The position numbers and the translations under genes are program-made. Source: an uncultured Gammaproteobacteria bacterium (lineage in GTDB: Bacteria; Pseudomonadota; Gammaproteobacteria; Enterobacterales; Psychrobiaceae). Taken from it: DNA of 64,000 nucleotides. The first letter of the stretch is position 1; each line of letters starts with the position of its first letter. The DNA is taken from NCBI GenBank assembly GCA_913060565.1, contig CAJXRU010000007.1, positions 1-64,000 of the forward strand. The letters run 5' to 3'. Positions 23,147-32,293 of the stretch are shown here, piece after piece. The notes below the pieces were generated by a model that saw only the letters and a list, made by a program, of their open reading frames with translations, was not told where the DNA came from and did not search any database.

Positions 23147-23552
23147 TACTGAAAAAAATACAATAAGTAACCTAAAACAAAACGCCGATGAATTACCTTT
23201 ATTAACGCCAGATGAAGCGTGTTGGCAGGCTATACAGCAAAATATTAGAAACGAGAATTCACCAATTAAGGCCTCTAAACAATACCTTGCATTCGCAGCA
23301 TCAATTATAGTTGCAACGGTTATGACTTTTGCGTTTAATCTTTCAGATTCAGAAGATTCGCCTGTTTTAGTGGCAATATCGCATCAAACAGAACAAGTGA
23401 TAAGCCAAGATATATACTGGCGCGTGAGGGAAATTGATCAGCAATTATCACAAACCTTGAACGTGAACTATCGAAAAAAACTATGGCTAGAAAGATCAAC
23501 ACTGCTTAAGCAGAATACTAAGCAAAAAAACACTAATTTGACGATTATTTAA
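23139..23552 (+). CDS. Putative anti-sigma factor (single-pass membrane protein)
   Basis: 137 residues, starting at the ATG that overlaps the sigma stop by eight bases, the usual coupling of sigma and anti-sigma genes. Seen: hydrophilic N-terminal part (LPLLTPDEACWQAIQQNI, typical of anti-sigma proteins), one transmembrane helix near residues 50-67 (YLAFAASIIVATVMTFAFNL), and a short periplasmic tail (VSQDIYWRVREIDQQLSQ). No zinc-binding HxxxCxxC motif, so it is not of the ZAS type. It appears intact although its partner sigma factor is broken. Confidence 0.65.
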   Translation: MRNTEKNTISNLKQNADELPLLTPDEACWQAIQQNIRNENSPIKASKQYLAFAASIIVATVMTFAFNLSDSEDSPVLVAISHQTEQVISQDIYWRVREIDQQLSQTLNVNYRKKLWLERSTLLKQNTKQKNTNLTII

Positions 23553-23565
23553 GCGAGGATTAATA

Positions 23566-24589
23566 ATGAACATTCATTTAATGAAGTCTACATTGGTAAT
23601 AATAGGAATTGTATTTTCGGCATCTTCATTCGCGAACTTACAAACGACAAGCTGTGGAAAAGTTAAAACGAGCTTATTTACCTACACTCCTAAAAAGGCG
23701 CCTCTGGTGATAATTTCTCATAACGGTCACGGTATTAAAAATATCTAAATTACTCTCGCAAGATTTCGCAATGTATAAAGGGAAAACTATACCTGCTATT
23801 AACACTTTCTATTTATCCCCCGGCTATCACGAATTTTCAGCTATTGCAGTGGAAACAGAGGCAACAATAACAGAACGTAACGGGGTGCGATTTGCGGAAA
23901 ATATGTCAACAATCAATAAACTTAGTGGCTCATCACTAAGTGATATAAAAGCATATCGTCCAATCGGCGGTAAATATTACATCATTAACTTTGCGTTAAA
24001 TGTAGAGTCCAACAAAATTTATCGGTTAATTGCACAAAAAAGTAGCTCATCAAAACTATTTGATTCAGTTGCAATAGCCTCTATCAAAAACAGTACCTGC
24101 GACAATAAACAACCTATCCCAGCAAAGTCTCAACAACAGCTAGTTAACTTCGAAAGCAATTTACCAACGGCATTACAATTACGAATTGATGCATTAACAA
24201 AAGATATAACTGACCATTACAGCAAGAGTGGCCGTGCAGCTAACTCCATTAACCTATTGTTACCAAAACGAAAAGAGAGTCACTTTGGATTGATTCTCGA
24301 TTTAAATAGTAACATTAACGAGGGGCTACTAATTCAAGCAATTACTCCTCGCACTTTTGCAGAAAAAATAGGATTAAAAACCAATGATAGAATTATTTCA
24401 TTCAACGGAACTTCAATTATCAATAATAAAGATAGTCATACTGCTGTAGCACAACTTCAACAGCTGTTGAAGGACATACAAAGCGAAAGTGAAGTCAATA
24501 TTGAAGTTGTTCGCGACAATAAAAAAAAGACACTCTCAACCACCTATCTTAAAACTATATTACCTGAAGTTCGCGCGACTATTGGTTAA
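23566..24589 (+). pseudogene. Exported PDZ-domain protein, split by a frameshift
   Basis: The first part (23566-23748) has a signal peptide (about 24 residues, ending SSFA-N) and a mature N-terminus with a Cys, then hits a TAA at 23746-23748. The +1 frame is open from 23714 to 24589 and continues naturally (SKLLSQDFAMYKGKTIPAIN) to a C-terminal PDZ domain (FGLILDL…EGLLIQAITPRTFAEKIGLKTNDRIISFNG). One surplus base, most simply in the A5 run at 23737-23741, explains the break. The joined protein would have about 340 residues. Third gene of the sigma/anti-sigma module, hence a probable target or sensor of it. Confidence 0.7.
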
Positions 24590-24605
24590 TAAACAGTCGG
24601 TTTTT

Positions 24606-25646
24606 TTATTTAAAAATCGCCACTTTCGCGGTTTCACCTTCGACACGTGAGCCGCGATACATGCCTTTGGTGTTAAATGTCAGTGCAATATTCCCTTTAG
24701 GATCAATCACAATCACACCGCCAGTTCCACCAGCTTTGAACATTGGGCCGAAGATAACTTCTTTACTTGCTTCTTCAACGCTTTTACCTTGATATTGCAC
24801 ACGAGCACAGATGTCTGATGCCACGCTGTAGCGAATGAAGTATTCGCCATGACCAGTTGCCGACACGGCACAGGAATTGTTATCAGCCCAAGTACCAGCG
24901 CCAATCACAGGTGAATCACCAATGCGGCCATAGCGTTTAGCTGTCATGCCGCCAGTACTTGTCGCAGCCGCAATATTACCTGCTTTATCGACGGCAACAG
25001 CGCCAACAGTGCCCATTTTATATTGACTGTCTAGCTGGCGATAATTTGCTTGATAATCTTTGTTGCGATCCGACTTATCTTTAATTGCTTTGAGTTTTTT
25101 CTTGGCTCTAAGCAGCGACTTATAACGGTTATCGGTGTCAAAATGACTGTTATTAATCAGCGGCATCCCTTGCTCAAGGGCAAACTCCTCTGCCCCTTCG
25201 CCAGACAGCATGACATGCACTGAATCAGTCATCACTAGACGCGCGAGATTGATTGGATTTTTGATGTGTTTAACACCAGAAACAGCGCCCGCTTGCTTAT
25301 CGCGCCCGTCCATAATTGAAGCGTCGAGCTCATGAGCGCCGTCATAAGTATAAACAGCGCCCTTACCTGCGTTAAACAGCGGCGAGTTTTCAAGAATATT
25401 TACCGCGCGATTAATGGCATCTAAGCTTGAGCCACCAGCGGCTAAAATTTCATAACCAGCATTAGTCGCTTCACTGAGTTTGGCTTTATACTGAGCTTCT
25501 TTTTCTGGCGTCATTTTTGACTTAGCGATAGCGCCAGCGCCGCCGTGGATAGCAATAGCGAATTTATGTTCACTCGCTTGAAGTGGTATAACAAAACCGG
25601 CAATCGCAAACACTGCCACCATTGATTGACTAAACTTAGCGAACAT
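24606..25646 (-). CDS. Isoaspartyl peptidase / L-asparaginase, exported
   Basis: Ntn-hydrolase of the plant-type asparaginase family (Asparaginase_2), 346 residues. It is made as a precursor that cleaves itself before the nucleophile Thr in KMGTVGAVAVD; the alpha part begins with AIHGGAGA and the beta part contains GNIAAATSTGG, GTWAD and ATGHGE. A signal peptide (about 24 residues, IPLQA) indicates a periplasmic location. It should hydrolyse beta-aspartyl dipeptides and asparagine. GAGG precedes the ATG. It follows the M28 peptidase gene by 21 bases, so the two probably form a peptide-degradation pair. Confidence 0.93.
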   Translation of the reverse strand: MFAKFSQSMVAVFAIAGFVIPLQASEHKFAIAIHGGAGAIAKSKMTPEKEAQYKAKLSEATNAGYEILAAGGSSLDAINRAVNILENSPLFNAGKGAVYTYDGAHELDASIMDGRDKQAGAVSGVKHIKNPINLARLVMTDSVHVMLSGEGAEEFALEQGMPLINNSHFDTDNRYKSLLRAKKKLKAIKDKSDRNKDYQANYRQLDSQYKMGTVGAVAVDKAGNIAAATSTGGMTAKRYGRIGDSPVIGAGTWADNNSCAVSATGHGEYFIRYSVASDICARVQYQGKSVEEASKEVIFGPMFKAGGTGGVIVIDPKGNIALTFNTKGMYRGSRVEGETAKVAIFK

Positions 25647-25667
25647 AAACAGCCTCTTATTTTATTA

Positions 25668-26738
25668 TTATTCTTTGATCCACTTATCAGCGGTTAAAAC
25701 GAACTTAGATAGCACGTTAACATTTTGATCTAACTGCATTTGTAATCGTTTAGAGAATCGTGGCAATAAGTAATCTGGATGGTCGAACTTAGTGTGCCAG
25801 ATAGAGCCCCAATATTTCTCTTCTTTGCGATCGCAGGCGCCAATTGTTTCTTTATCGAAACACGTCCAAAACTCTTTGTCAGCAATCTGAGAATAACCGT
25901 CGTTACCGCTCTTGCCATTAATTTCAAAGTTCGTTGCTTCTAAATAAGCGGTCTTAATACCGTTACATGCAAATGGCGCATGATCAGACCAACTACCCGT
26001 TTCACCTTCTGGATAACCAGAAAATGGTTGATGCAATAAGTGAGCGTCTTTACCATAAAGATCTTTTGATACACTGCGCAGTGCTTCACGGATTTGTGAT
26101 GAGCTTTCAAACTTAGGTGATTTTACATAATTACAGTTATAAGGTTTAGTCAGCGGGCTGTGTACATAAAGCTTATCACCGCCAATAATTGTATCTAAAT
26201 TGATCATAGTAACGACGTTTTTCAACGGATTGTCACTGCGATTGACGTATGCTTTAGATCCATTTAATCCATTTTCTTCCGCGCCAAACGCAATCAAACG
26301 AACACTATATGGTAGTTTCTTGCCTTTTAACTCATGCGCCAAAGCCATCAAAGCAACCATGCCAGAACCATTGTCTAAAATACCTAATGAACCGGCTTTC
26401 TCACCTGTCGAATCATAATGAGCGCCAACAACAATAATTTCAGGTGAACTTCCCTTAATATCAACGACTAGATTTTGTGATTCTACCTTGCCATTTTTAG
26501 CGCGATATTTGAAAGGCAATGATTTCACCTCATATCCCATCGCAGACATTTCTTTGCTCATCCACTGCGCCATTTCATTTTCTTGTTTAGTGCCTGCAAC
26601 ACGAGCGCCCATTTCCTTAGTAACGGTTAGCAATGACTGAAATTGCTGCCACGCGTAGCTTGACGGAGATTCTGTCGCTGACAATGTTTGGCTCGACGCC
26701 AATAAGCCTAATGCTAATACCAAGGCAGATTTTTTCAT
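25668..26738 (-). CDS. M28-family zinc aminopeptidase, exported
   Basis: About 356 residues starting with a standard signal peptide (MKKSALVLALGLLASSQTLSA). Zinc-ligand motifs of M28 peptidases are visible in order: VGAHYDSTGE (His), LGILDNGSG (bridging Asp), FGAEENGLNGS (catalytic and ligand Glu), VTMINLDTI (Asp) and a C-terminal IWHTKFDHPD (His). ATG 26738 is used rather than an upstream codon because it gives the clean signal peptide. Probably periplasmic or secreted, removing N-terminal residues from peptides. Same strand and close to the isoaspartyl peptidase. Confidence 0.93.
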   Translation of the reverse strand: MKKSALVLALGLLASSQTLSATESPSSYAWQQFQSLLTVTKEMGARVAGTKQENEMAQWMSKEMSAMGYEVKSLPFKYRAKNGKVESQNLVVDIKGSSPEIIVVGAHYDSTGEKAGSLGILDNGSGMVALMALAHELKGKKLPYSVRLIAFGAEENGLNGSKAYVNRSDNPLKNVVTMINLDTIIGGDKLYVHSPLTKPYNCNYVKSPKFESSSQIREALRSVSKDLYGKDAHLLHQPFSGYPEGETGSWSDHAPFACNGIKTAYLEATNFEINGKSGNDGYSQIADKEFWTCFDKETIGACDRKEEKYWGSIWHTKFDHPDYLLPRFSKRLQMQLDQNVNVLSKFVLTADKWIKE

Positions 26739-26842
26739 GGGGAAGGTTCCACTAAATAGATTAATGGCGGTGAATATACCTTTTTTTACCAATGGTGTTA
26801 ACCAAGTTAGCGATTACTTTGTAACTTACTTTTACAATCCGC

Positions 26843-27403
26843 TTATTTCGCGTTATTACCTTTGACGCCACATGATTTTCCTTTGCGGGCGAAATCGATA
26901 ACATTCCCCCGACTATCGACAGAAAAGCTGCAACAATTATCAAATTGCGCCATCAGAGACGCGCGTGCTTTTTTAACACGTGATTTTAAGGTTGAATATT
27001 TAATGTCGTGTTGCTCAGCGAAATCCTTTTGAGTTACTCCTTCTAATTCGATTGCCCGTAATAACTGGCGCTGCGCTGAAGGAAGCTGATCAATAAAAGG
27101 TTCAAGGCATGGCGTAAAGCTATCAATAAGATCTTTTGATGGTTCAACATACCATTGAACCTCTTCTTCATGGCGCTTTTTAGCATGACAACGGCGATAA
27201 AAATCGATAATGGTATTATTAGCAATTTGAAATAACCATGACTTAATACTTGTTTGATCGTGCACAGAGCTAAGGTTTTGGTGCGTTTTGAGCAATACTT
27301 CCTGCAAAATGTCTTCAACATCTTCATTGTTGGCGACCTTTGCATGTAGAAAACCTTTCAATGCCGTTTGATATTGTTGCCACAAGTTTTCTAACATCAT
27401 CAT
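26843..27403 (-). CDS. sigZ: RNA polymerase sigma factor, SigZ-like
   Basis: ECF-type sigma factor of about 186 residues. Region 2: YQTALKGFLHAKVANNEDVEDILQEVLLKTHQNL…SIKSWLFQIANNTIIDFYRR. Region 4: LPSAQRQLLRAIELEGVTQKDFAEQHDIKYSTLKSRVKKARASL. The tail carries a CC pair and a later Cys (FDNCCSFSVDSRGNVIDFARKGKSC), a feature of SigZ-group proteins. Unlike most ECF factors, no anti-sigma gene is adjacent. ATG 27403 is chosen among three adjacent ATGs; TTG 27412 is an alternative. The regulon is unknown. Confidence 0.88.
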   Translation of the reverse strand: MMMLENLWQQYQTALKGFLHAKVANNEDVEDILQEVLLKTHQNLSSVHDQTSIKSWLFQIANNTIIDFYRRCHAKKRHEEEVQWYVEPSKDLIDSFTPCLEPFIDQLPSAQRQLLRAIELEGVTQKDFAEQHDIKYSTLKSRVKKARASLMAQFDNCCSFSVDSRGNVIDFARKGKSCGVKGNNAK

Positions 27404-27463
27404 TAAACTCAATACAGTTAAGGTGGATTAAGACTAAACTATTTCCACCTTAACCGAAATAGT

Positions 27464-27982
27464 TTAGTAGGAAAATTCGCCACGCGTTATCGTTTCAAAA
27501 GATTGAATCGCAACCTTGCTGAGCGTCATCAAGTCATTATCAGCTTGGACTGACGCATAACCAATACCTTTAAATTCCATCTTTAAATATTCTGTTGCCA
27601 GCTCGATAGGCTTCACAAAACAATCAGGATAATTTTCATTATGACCCGTTGCCAACATTGATGCAGACTTTCCCTTAAACTCACGCCCCAAGTCTTTTTC
27701 AATTGTCAGCAAATCGGAGATGCGATCAAAAAAGACTTTTAGCTGCGCTGACATTGAGTACCAATAAAGCGGAGTTGCATAAACGATATGATCAAATGCC
27801 ACCAACTCTCGCATTAACGGTAAAAAATCGTCTCCCTTATTGTGATGTTCATAGTCATAAAATGACATATCGTAATCTGCTAAATCAAACACCTTAGCAT
27901 CACTAAATACCGAAAATTCATCAACTAGTTTACGGGTATTACCATCACCACGTGATGTCCCTAATATTACTGCGACTTTCAT
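27464..27982 (-). CDS. Flavodoxin-like NAD(P)H-dependent FMN oxidoreductase
   Basis: 172 residues with the flavodoxin-like fold. GTSRGDGNTRKLVDEF at the N-terminus is the FMN phosphate-binding loop, and ATPLYWYSMSAQLKVFFDRI is the family signature around the isoalloxazine site. Such enzymes reduce quinones, azo or nitro compounds. It begins 14 bases after the RND pump gene and is thus the third gene of the SoxR-controlled operon, fitting a role in handling redox-cycling compounds. Confidence 0.88.
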   Translation of the reverse strand: MKVAVILGTSRGDGNTRKLVDEFSVFSDAKVFDLADYDMSFYDYEHHNKGDDFLPLMRELVAFDHIVYATPLYWYSMSAQLKVFFDRISDLLTIEKDLGREFKGKSASMLATGHNENYPDCFVKPIELATEYLKMEFKGIGYASVQADNDLMTLSKVAIQSFETITRGEFSY

Positions 27983-27996
27983 TATTACTCCTTAAA

Positions 27997-30900
27997 TTAG
28001 GCGCTTTTAAGCACATCATCGTTTGTGGTTGAAACTTGTTCATTATTAGCAGCAATTTGCGTAGGGCGGTGATCACTGGCGAACCATAGGTAAAACACTG
28101 GCAAAATAAATAAGGTGAAAATGGTGCCAATAATCATGCCTGATACCAAGATAATACCGATACTATTGCGAGCTTCCGCACCGGCACCAGATACAAGCAC
28201 TAACGGGAAATGCCCCAAAACAGTGGCTAGTGTCGTCATTAAAATAGGACGTAAGCGAGTACTAGCTGACTCAATAACCGCATGGAGTTTATCCTGTCCT
28301 TGCTCCTGCAAGTGATTAGCAAACTCAACAATAAGAATGCCATTTTTAGCAATCAATCCAACCAAGGTAACTAAGCCAATCTGTGAGTAGATATTTACCG
28401 TTGTTAACGATAAAAATGGTAAGAATAAAGCGCCAGATAGTGCCAATGGCACACAGCCAAATAAAATAACTAATGGATCTCTAAAGCTATTAAACTGAAT
28501 AGCTAAAATCATAAACACAATGGCAAATGAAATAGCCATCACCGTCATCAAGCTATTACCCTCTTTGCGAATTTCACGTGACTCACCAGCGTAATCAACA
28601 AGATATGAACTGGGTAAAATACTCGCCGCCGCTTCTTCTAAGCTCGCTAATGCTTGCTCTTTAGTAACGCCCGGTAAAATACCGCCATAAATCTTAAACG
28701 AATTTTGTTGGCCGAAAGAGCCCAACGCTCGCGGAACGGTATTCCATGTCACGGTAACAAAATCACTGACACTGACTAGCTCACCTTGCGGCGTTTTAAT
28801 GGTTAGTGTTTTTAGTCGCTGTGGATCATTGGCAATCGCATTATCCAACATTGGGATCACGCGATAAGCTTTACCATTAGCATCAAAGCGATTCACAAAA
28901 TTAGCCGATAAATAGATATTAAGCTGACGACTCACATCTTGCACCGTCATACCTAAATCAGCAATTTTCTGACGGTTAAGTTTGAGAGACATTTGCGGTA
29001 AATCGATTTTTAAATCGGTATCAGCGTATAAGAATTTTCCGCTACCAAAGGCGGCGTACACTAACGAATCGGCATATTCTTTCATCTCTTCATAGCTAGC
29101 GCTCGATTTCACCACCATTTCAACATCAAACTGTCCTGCCGTTGGTAACGGAGACGGTAAGATTGGTAAATTATTTAAACTTGCGGATCCCGTCAAACGG
29201 CCATAAATCTCAGGCATTTTTTCGGCAGTCGTAAAATCGCGCTGATCGCTTTTTACAAACTCCAAACCACCAAAACCACCAGCACTAGTGATAACCTGCC
29301 ACATTTGTTGGCCGCCTTCGACGGTTAACAAATTCTCTACTACAGGTTTAATGTTGGTTTCATTGTATTTTAGTGATGATTCAGGTGGTGACTGCATCAC
29401 AACGTTAATGCTACTTTGATCTTCAATCGGCGCTAACTCTTTGGCAGACTGTTGATAAAAAGGAACAATGAGTAAGCCAATGACAAGCGCCACTAACATG
29501 GTTTGACCTTGATAACCCATCGAGCGCTTTAAGAGTTTGCTATAACGCACCACAAGCTTGGCAAATAATCCGTTAACTAGTCGAGTTAAGCGACCTTCTT
29601 TGCCTTTTGCATCTGCAACATAAGCACTCATGATAGGCGATAAAGTAATCGCGACTACACCTGAGAGCAACACAGCAATAGCTAGTGTAAAGGCGAACTC
29701 TTTAAACAATACTCCCGTCAATCCTGATAAAAAACCGATAGGTGCGTAAACCATGGCAAGCGTTAACGTCATTGAAATCACAGGCACTAACAATTGGCGA
29801 GAGCTCACCAATGCCGCCTGCATTCTTGGCATACCCTCGCGCATGTGACGCGCTACATTTTCAACAACCACAATCGCATCATCAACCACTAAACCGACCG
29901 ACAATACAATAGCTAACACAGTGAGAAGATTTAACGTAAAGCCCATTACCCAAATTGCGGCAATAGCCCCTAAAATTGAAATTGGAATAGTCACTAAAGG
30001 CACTAATGCTGTTTTGAACGATCCCATCATGAGTAATACAACAATGCCAACTAAAATAACGGTTTCAATCAGTGTAGAAACTATCTCTTGCAGTGCATCA
30101 CGCATATATAGCGTGCCATCGTAAGCAATGTTAATGTGCAGGCCATTCGGCGCTTTGGCGTTAATGTCATCAAGCACCTTGTACAGACGATCACCAATTT
30201 CAATTTCATTGGCTCCCGGCAGTGGGTAAACAGAAATATAAACAGTATCTTTTAAATTAAATCTCGCGGTACTGCTTGCTTGTTCGGCACCAAGTTTTAC
30301 ATCAGCGATATCCTTAACGTAGACGATACCTTCGTCGTCGCGTTTAACGATAAGTTGCTCGAATTCAGTGACTGTTGATAGCTGTGTGTTAGCCACAATA
30401 TCGATGCGCTGTGTGTCGTTCTGACCATACCCTAACGTTGAAATGCTGTTGTTATTGGCCAGCGCGTTATAAACCTCTTCACTACTCACATTAAGCATAT
30501 TCATGCGATTAGCGTCTAACCATATACGCATCGCTGGCGTTCTCGCGCCTTCAATACCCACTTTTTGCACGCCGCTAATGTTACTGATAATGGGATTAAC
30601 TTGACGAGTTAGATAATCGCTCAACTGCGATAAGCTCGCCCCTTTGGCTTCCACGTTTAGGTAAAAAACAGCATTGGGTCTATCGGTACGTGTTACCGAT
30701 ACCGCAGGATCTTCTGCGCCGGGTGGCAACTCAAATTTAATCTGGCTAAGACGCGTGTTTAGCTCAGCCAACGCCGCGGTGGTATCTTCATTAAGCTTTA
30801 GCCACGCAGTGACTGTGCTTTGACCTGAAGTCGTTGACGAGTCAACGTACTCAACACCAGGCACTGTTGCTGCGATACGCTCAATTGGATCGGTAACGAA

Positions 30901-31101
30901 CCCCTTCACAACATTGGCAGATGCGCCGGTATACACCGTACTAATGGTTAAGGATGCGCTTTTGATCATCGGAAATTGCAAGACGGAAATGTTCTTAACC
31001 GCCCACAACCCCGCTAAACAAATAAACAGTGAAATAACGATAGATAAAATAGGACGTTTTACAAAGGCGTCCATGACATTACCTTTTAACTGATTAATCA
31101 T
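27997..31101 (-). CDS. RND multidrug efflux permease (HAE1 family)
   Basis: 1,034-residue inner-membrane proton/drug antiporter. Twelve transmembrane segments with the two large periplasmic loops are apparent. TM4 holds the proton-relay pair in GLVVDDAIVVVENVARHM, and TM10-12 contain VTLVGLIAKNGILIVEFANH and the RPILMTTLATVLGHFPL block. GGAGG six bases before ATG 31101 and a 4-bp ATGA overlap with the adaptor gene support this start over ATG 31074. No outer-membrane channel is in the operon, so it must use a TolC encoded elsewhere. Confidence 0.95.
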   Translation of the reverse strand: MINQLKGNVMDAFVKRPILSIVISLFICLAGLWAVKNISVLQFPMIKSASLTISTVYTGASANVVKGFVTDPIERIAATVPGVEYVDSSTTSGQSTVTAWLKLNEDTTAALAELNTRLSQIKFELPPGAEDPAVSVTRTDRPNAVFYLNVEAKGASLSQLSDYLTRQVNPIISNISGVQKVGIEGARTPAMRIWLDANRMNMLNVSSEEVYNALANNNSISTLGYGQNDTQRIDIVANTQLSTVTEFEQLIVKRDDEGIVYVKDIADVKLGAEQASSTARFNLKDTVYISVYPLPGANEIEIGDRLYKVLDDINAKAPNGLHINIAYDGTLYMRDALQEIVSTLIETVILVGIVVLLMMGSFKTALVPLVTIPISILGAIAAIWVMGFTLNLLTVLAIVLSVGLVVDDAIVVVENVARHMREGMPRMQAALVSSRQLLVPVISMTLTLAMVYAPIGFLSGLTGVLFKEFAFTLAIAVLLSGVVAITLSPIMSAYVADAKGKEGRLTRLVNGLFAKLVVRYSKLLKRSMGYQGQTMLVALVIGLLIVPFYQQSAKELAPIEDQSSINVVMQSPPESSLKYNETNIKPVVENLLTVEGGQQMWQVITSAGGFGGLEFVKSDQRDFTTAEKMPEIYGRLTGSASLNNLPILPSPLPTAGQFDVEMVVKSSASYEEMKEYADSLVYAAFGSGKFLYADTDLKIDLPQMSLKLNRQKIADLGMTVQDVSRQLNIYLSANFVNRFDANGKAYRVIPMLDNAIANDPQRLKTLTIKTPQGELVSVSDFVTVTWNTVPRALGSFGQQNSFKIYGGILPGVTKEQALASLEEAAASILPSSYLVDYAGESREIRKEGNSLMTVMAISFAIVFMILAIQFNSFRDPLVILFGCVPLALSGALFLPFLSLTTVNIYSQIGLVTLVGLIAKNGILIVEFANHLQEQGQDKLHAVIESASTRLRPILMTTLATVLGHFPLVLVSGAGAEARNSIGIILVSGMIIGTIFTLFILPVFYLWFASDHRPTQIAANNEQVSTTNDDVLKSA

Positions 31102-32207
31102 CGAATGCCTCCATTTTCACTCAGTTCAACAATTTCATCCATTGGCGTTGGTTCAATAAATACTTTGAGTCCTTCACGCAATTTAAACGCCCCGACAGTG
31201 GCAATACGCTCCCCCTGCTCAAGACCAGCATTAACAACAACACCTTGGGTTAAACGATCACCTAATTGCACTTGTCGACGGGTTACTCGGAAACTATCAC
31301 TTGCTTCTTCGTTAACCACAAACACATACTCTCCAAGCTGGTCACGAGTGATGGCTAAATTTGGTACAATAATCGCCGATTCATTTTGAGCGATAGGCAA
31401 GGTCACATTGACTAAAAATTGTGGTTTGATGGCCAACTTATCCAAGCTCAACTCAGCGCGATAGTGAACTTGTCGGCTTTGACCCCGTAACGTCGGCGCG
31501 CTTGAAATAATTGTCGCTGTTACACCTTTGGCCTGTTGAGGTAATGACACATTCACTGTGCTGTTTTTATCTAACATTGGGTAAACTTGTGGCACGTTAA
31601 AATCAATCCAAATATTGTCATTAACCCCAATGAGTTGAGTGATATCATCATCTTGAGCAAGTGTTTGGCCAATGGCTAGATTATGCAATCCAACGTAAGC
31701 ATCAAAGGGCGCTTTAATGGTTTTCTTGGAAATGTTTGATTCAATAATACCCACATCAGCCTGAGCAATAGCAAGCTCTGCACTAGCAATGTCTAGTTTC
31801 TCTTGGCTAATACGCTTGTCTTTGTAAAGCGATTGAATACGGTTAAGTGTTTGTTGCTTTAAAATGGCTGTCGCTTTAGCCGACTTTAGCTGTGCTTGCT
31901 CTTGATTGTCATCGATTCGCACCAATATTTGACCTTGTTTTACGACGTTGCTTGGATCAAGATTCAAATAAACAATTTTTCCTGCTCGCTCATTCTTAAG
32001 CATGACTTGATCAACTGCGATACTTTCTCCTAGTACCGTGTGGCTAGGTTGAAAATCACTGACTTTGACATGTGTAGCCTGAATAGTTGCTGCTGGCTCA
32101 TGCTCATCTTGCGCCGGCTGCGCCGACACAGATTGCTTTAAATAAAATATCCCAGTTAAACTCAACATGATGAATATTAGGGTAAAAACCCAAGAAAAAT
32201 GCTTCAT
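31098..32207 (-). CDS. RND periplasmic adaptor (membrane fusion protein)
   Basis: 369 residues. An N-terminal membrane anchor or signal (FSWVFTLIFIMLSLTGIFYL) is followed by barrel-sandwich (lipoyl) halves (ERAGKIVYLNLDPSNVVKQGQILVRIDD and ISKKTIKAPFDAYVGLHNLAIGQTLAQ), an alpha-helical hairpin between them (about residues 100-150), and beta-barrel and membrane-proximal domains. It links the permease to an outer-membrane channel. First gene of the operon, divergent from soxR, with the SoxR box in its promoter. Confidence 0.94.
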   Translation of the reverse strand: MKHFSWVFTLIFIMLSLTGIFYLKQSVSAQPAQDEHEPAATIQATHVKVSDFQPSHTVLGESIAVDQVMLKNERAGKIVYLNLDPSNVVKQGQILVRIDDNQEQAQLKSAKATAILKQQTLNRIQSLYKDKRISQEKLDIASAELAIAQADVGIIESNISKKTIKAPFDAYVGLHNLAIGQTLAQDDDITQLIGVNDNIWIDFNVPQVYPMLDKNSTVNVSLPQQAKGVTATIISSAPTLRGQSRQVHYRAELSLDKLAIKPQFLVNVTLPIAQNESAIIVPNLAITRDQLGEYVFVVNEEASDSFRVTRRQVQLGDRLTQGVVVNAGLEQGERIATVGAFKLREGLKVFIEPTPMDEIVELSENGGIR

Positions 32208-32228
32208 AGTTACCTACCTTTCATAAAA

Positions 32229-32275
32229 ATTTGCAGGCATGCTAGACCCTCAACTACACTTGAGGTCAATAATAA
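32229..32275 (-). promoter_or_regulatory. SoxR box in the efflux-operon promoter
   Basis: CCTCAACTACACTTGAGG at 32248-32265 has perfect CCTCAA/TTGAGG half-sites, as in the enterobacterial soxS operator. On the minus strand it fills the 19-bp spacer between TTGACC (32264-32269) and TAGCAT (32239-32244). An overlong 19-bp spacer is the hallmark of promoters that MerR-family activators untwist. This predicts that oxidised SoxR switches on the efflux operon. Confidence 0.88.
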
Positions 32276-32293
32276 ATTTTAGGAAATTTGATC

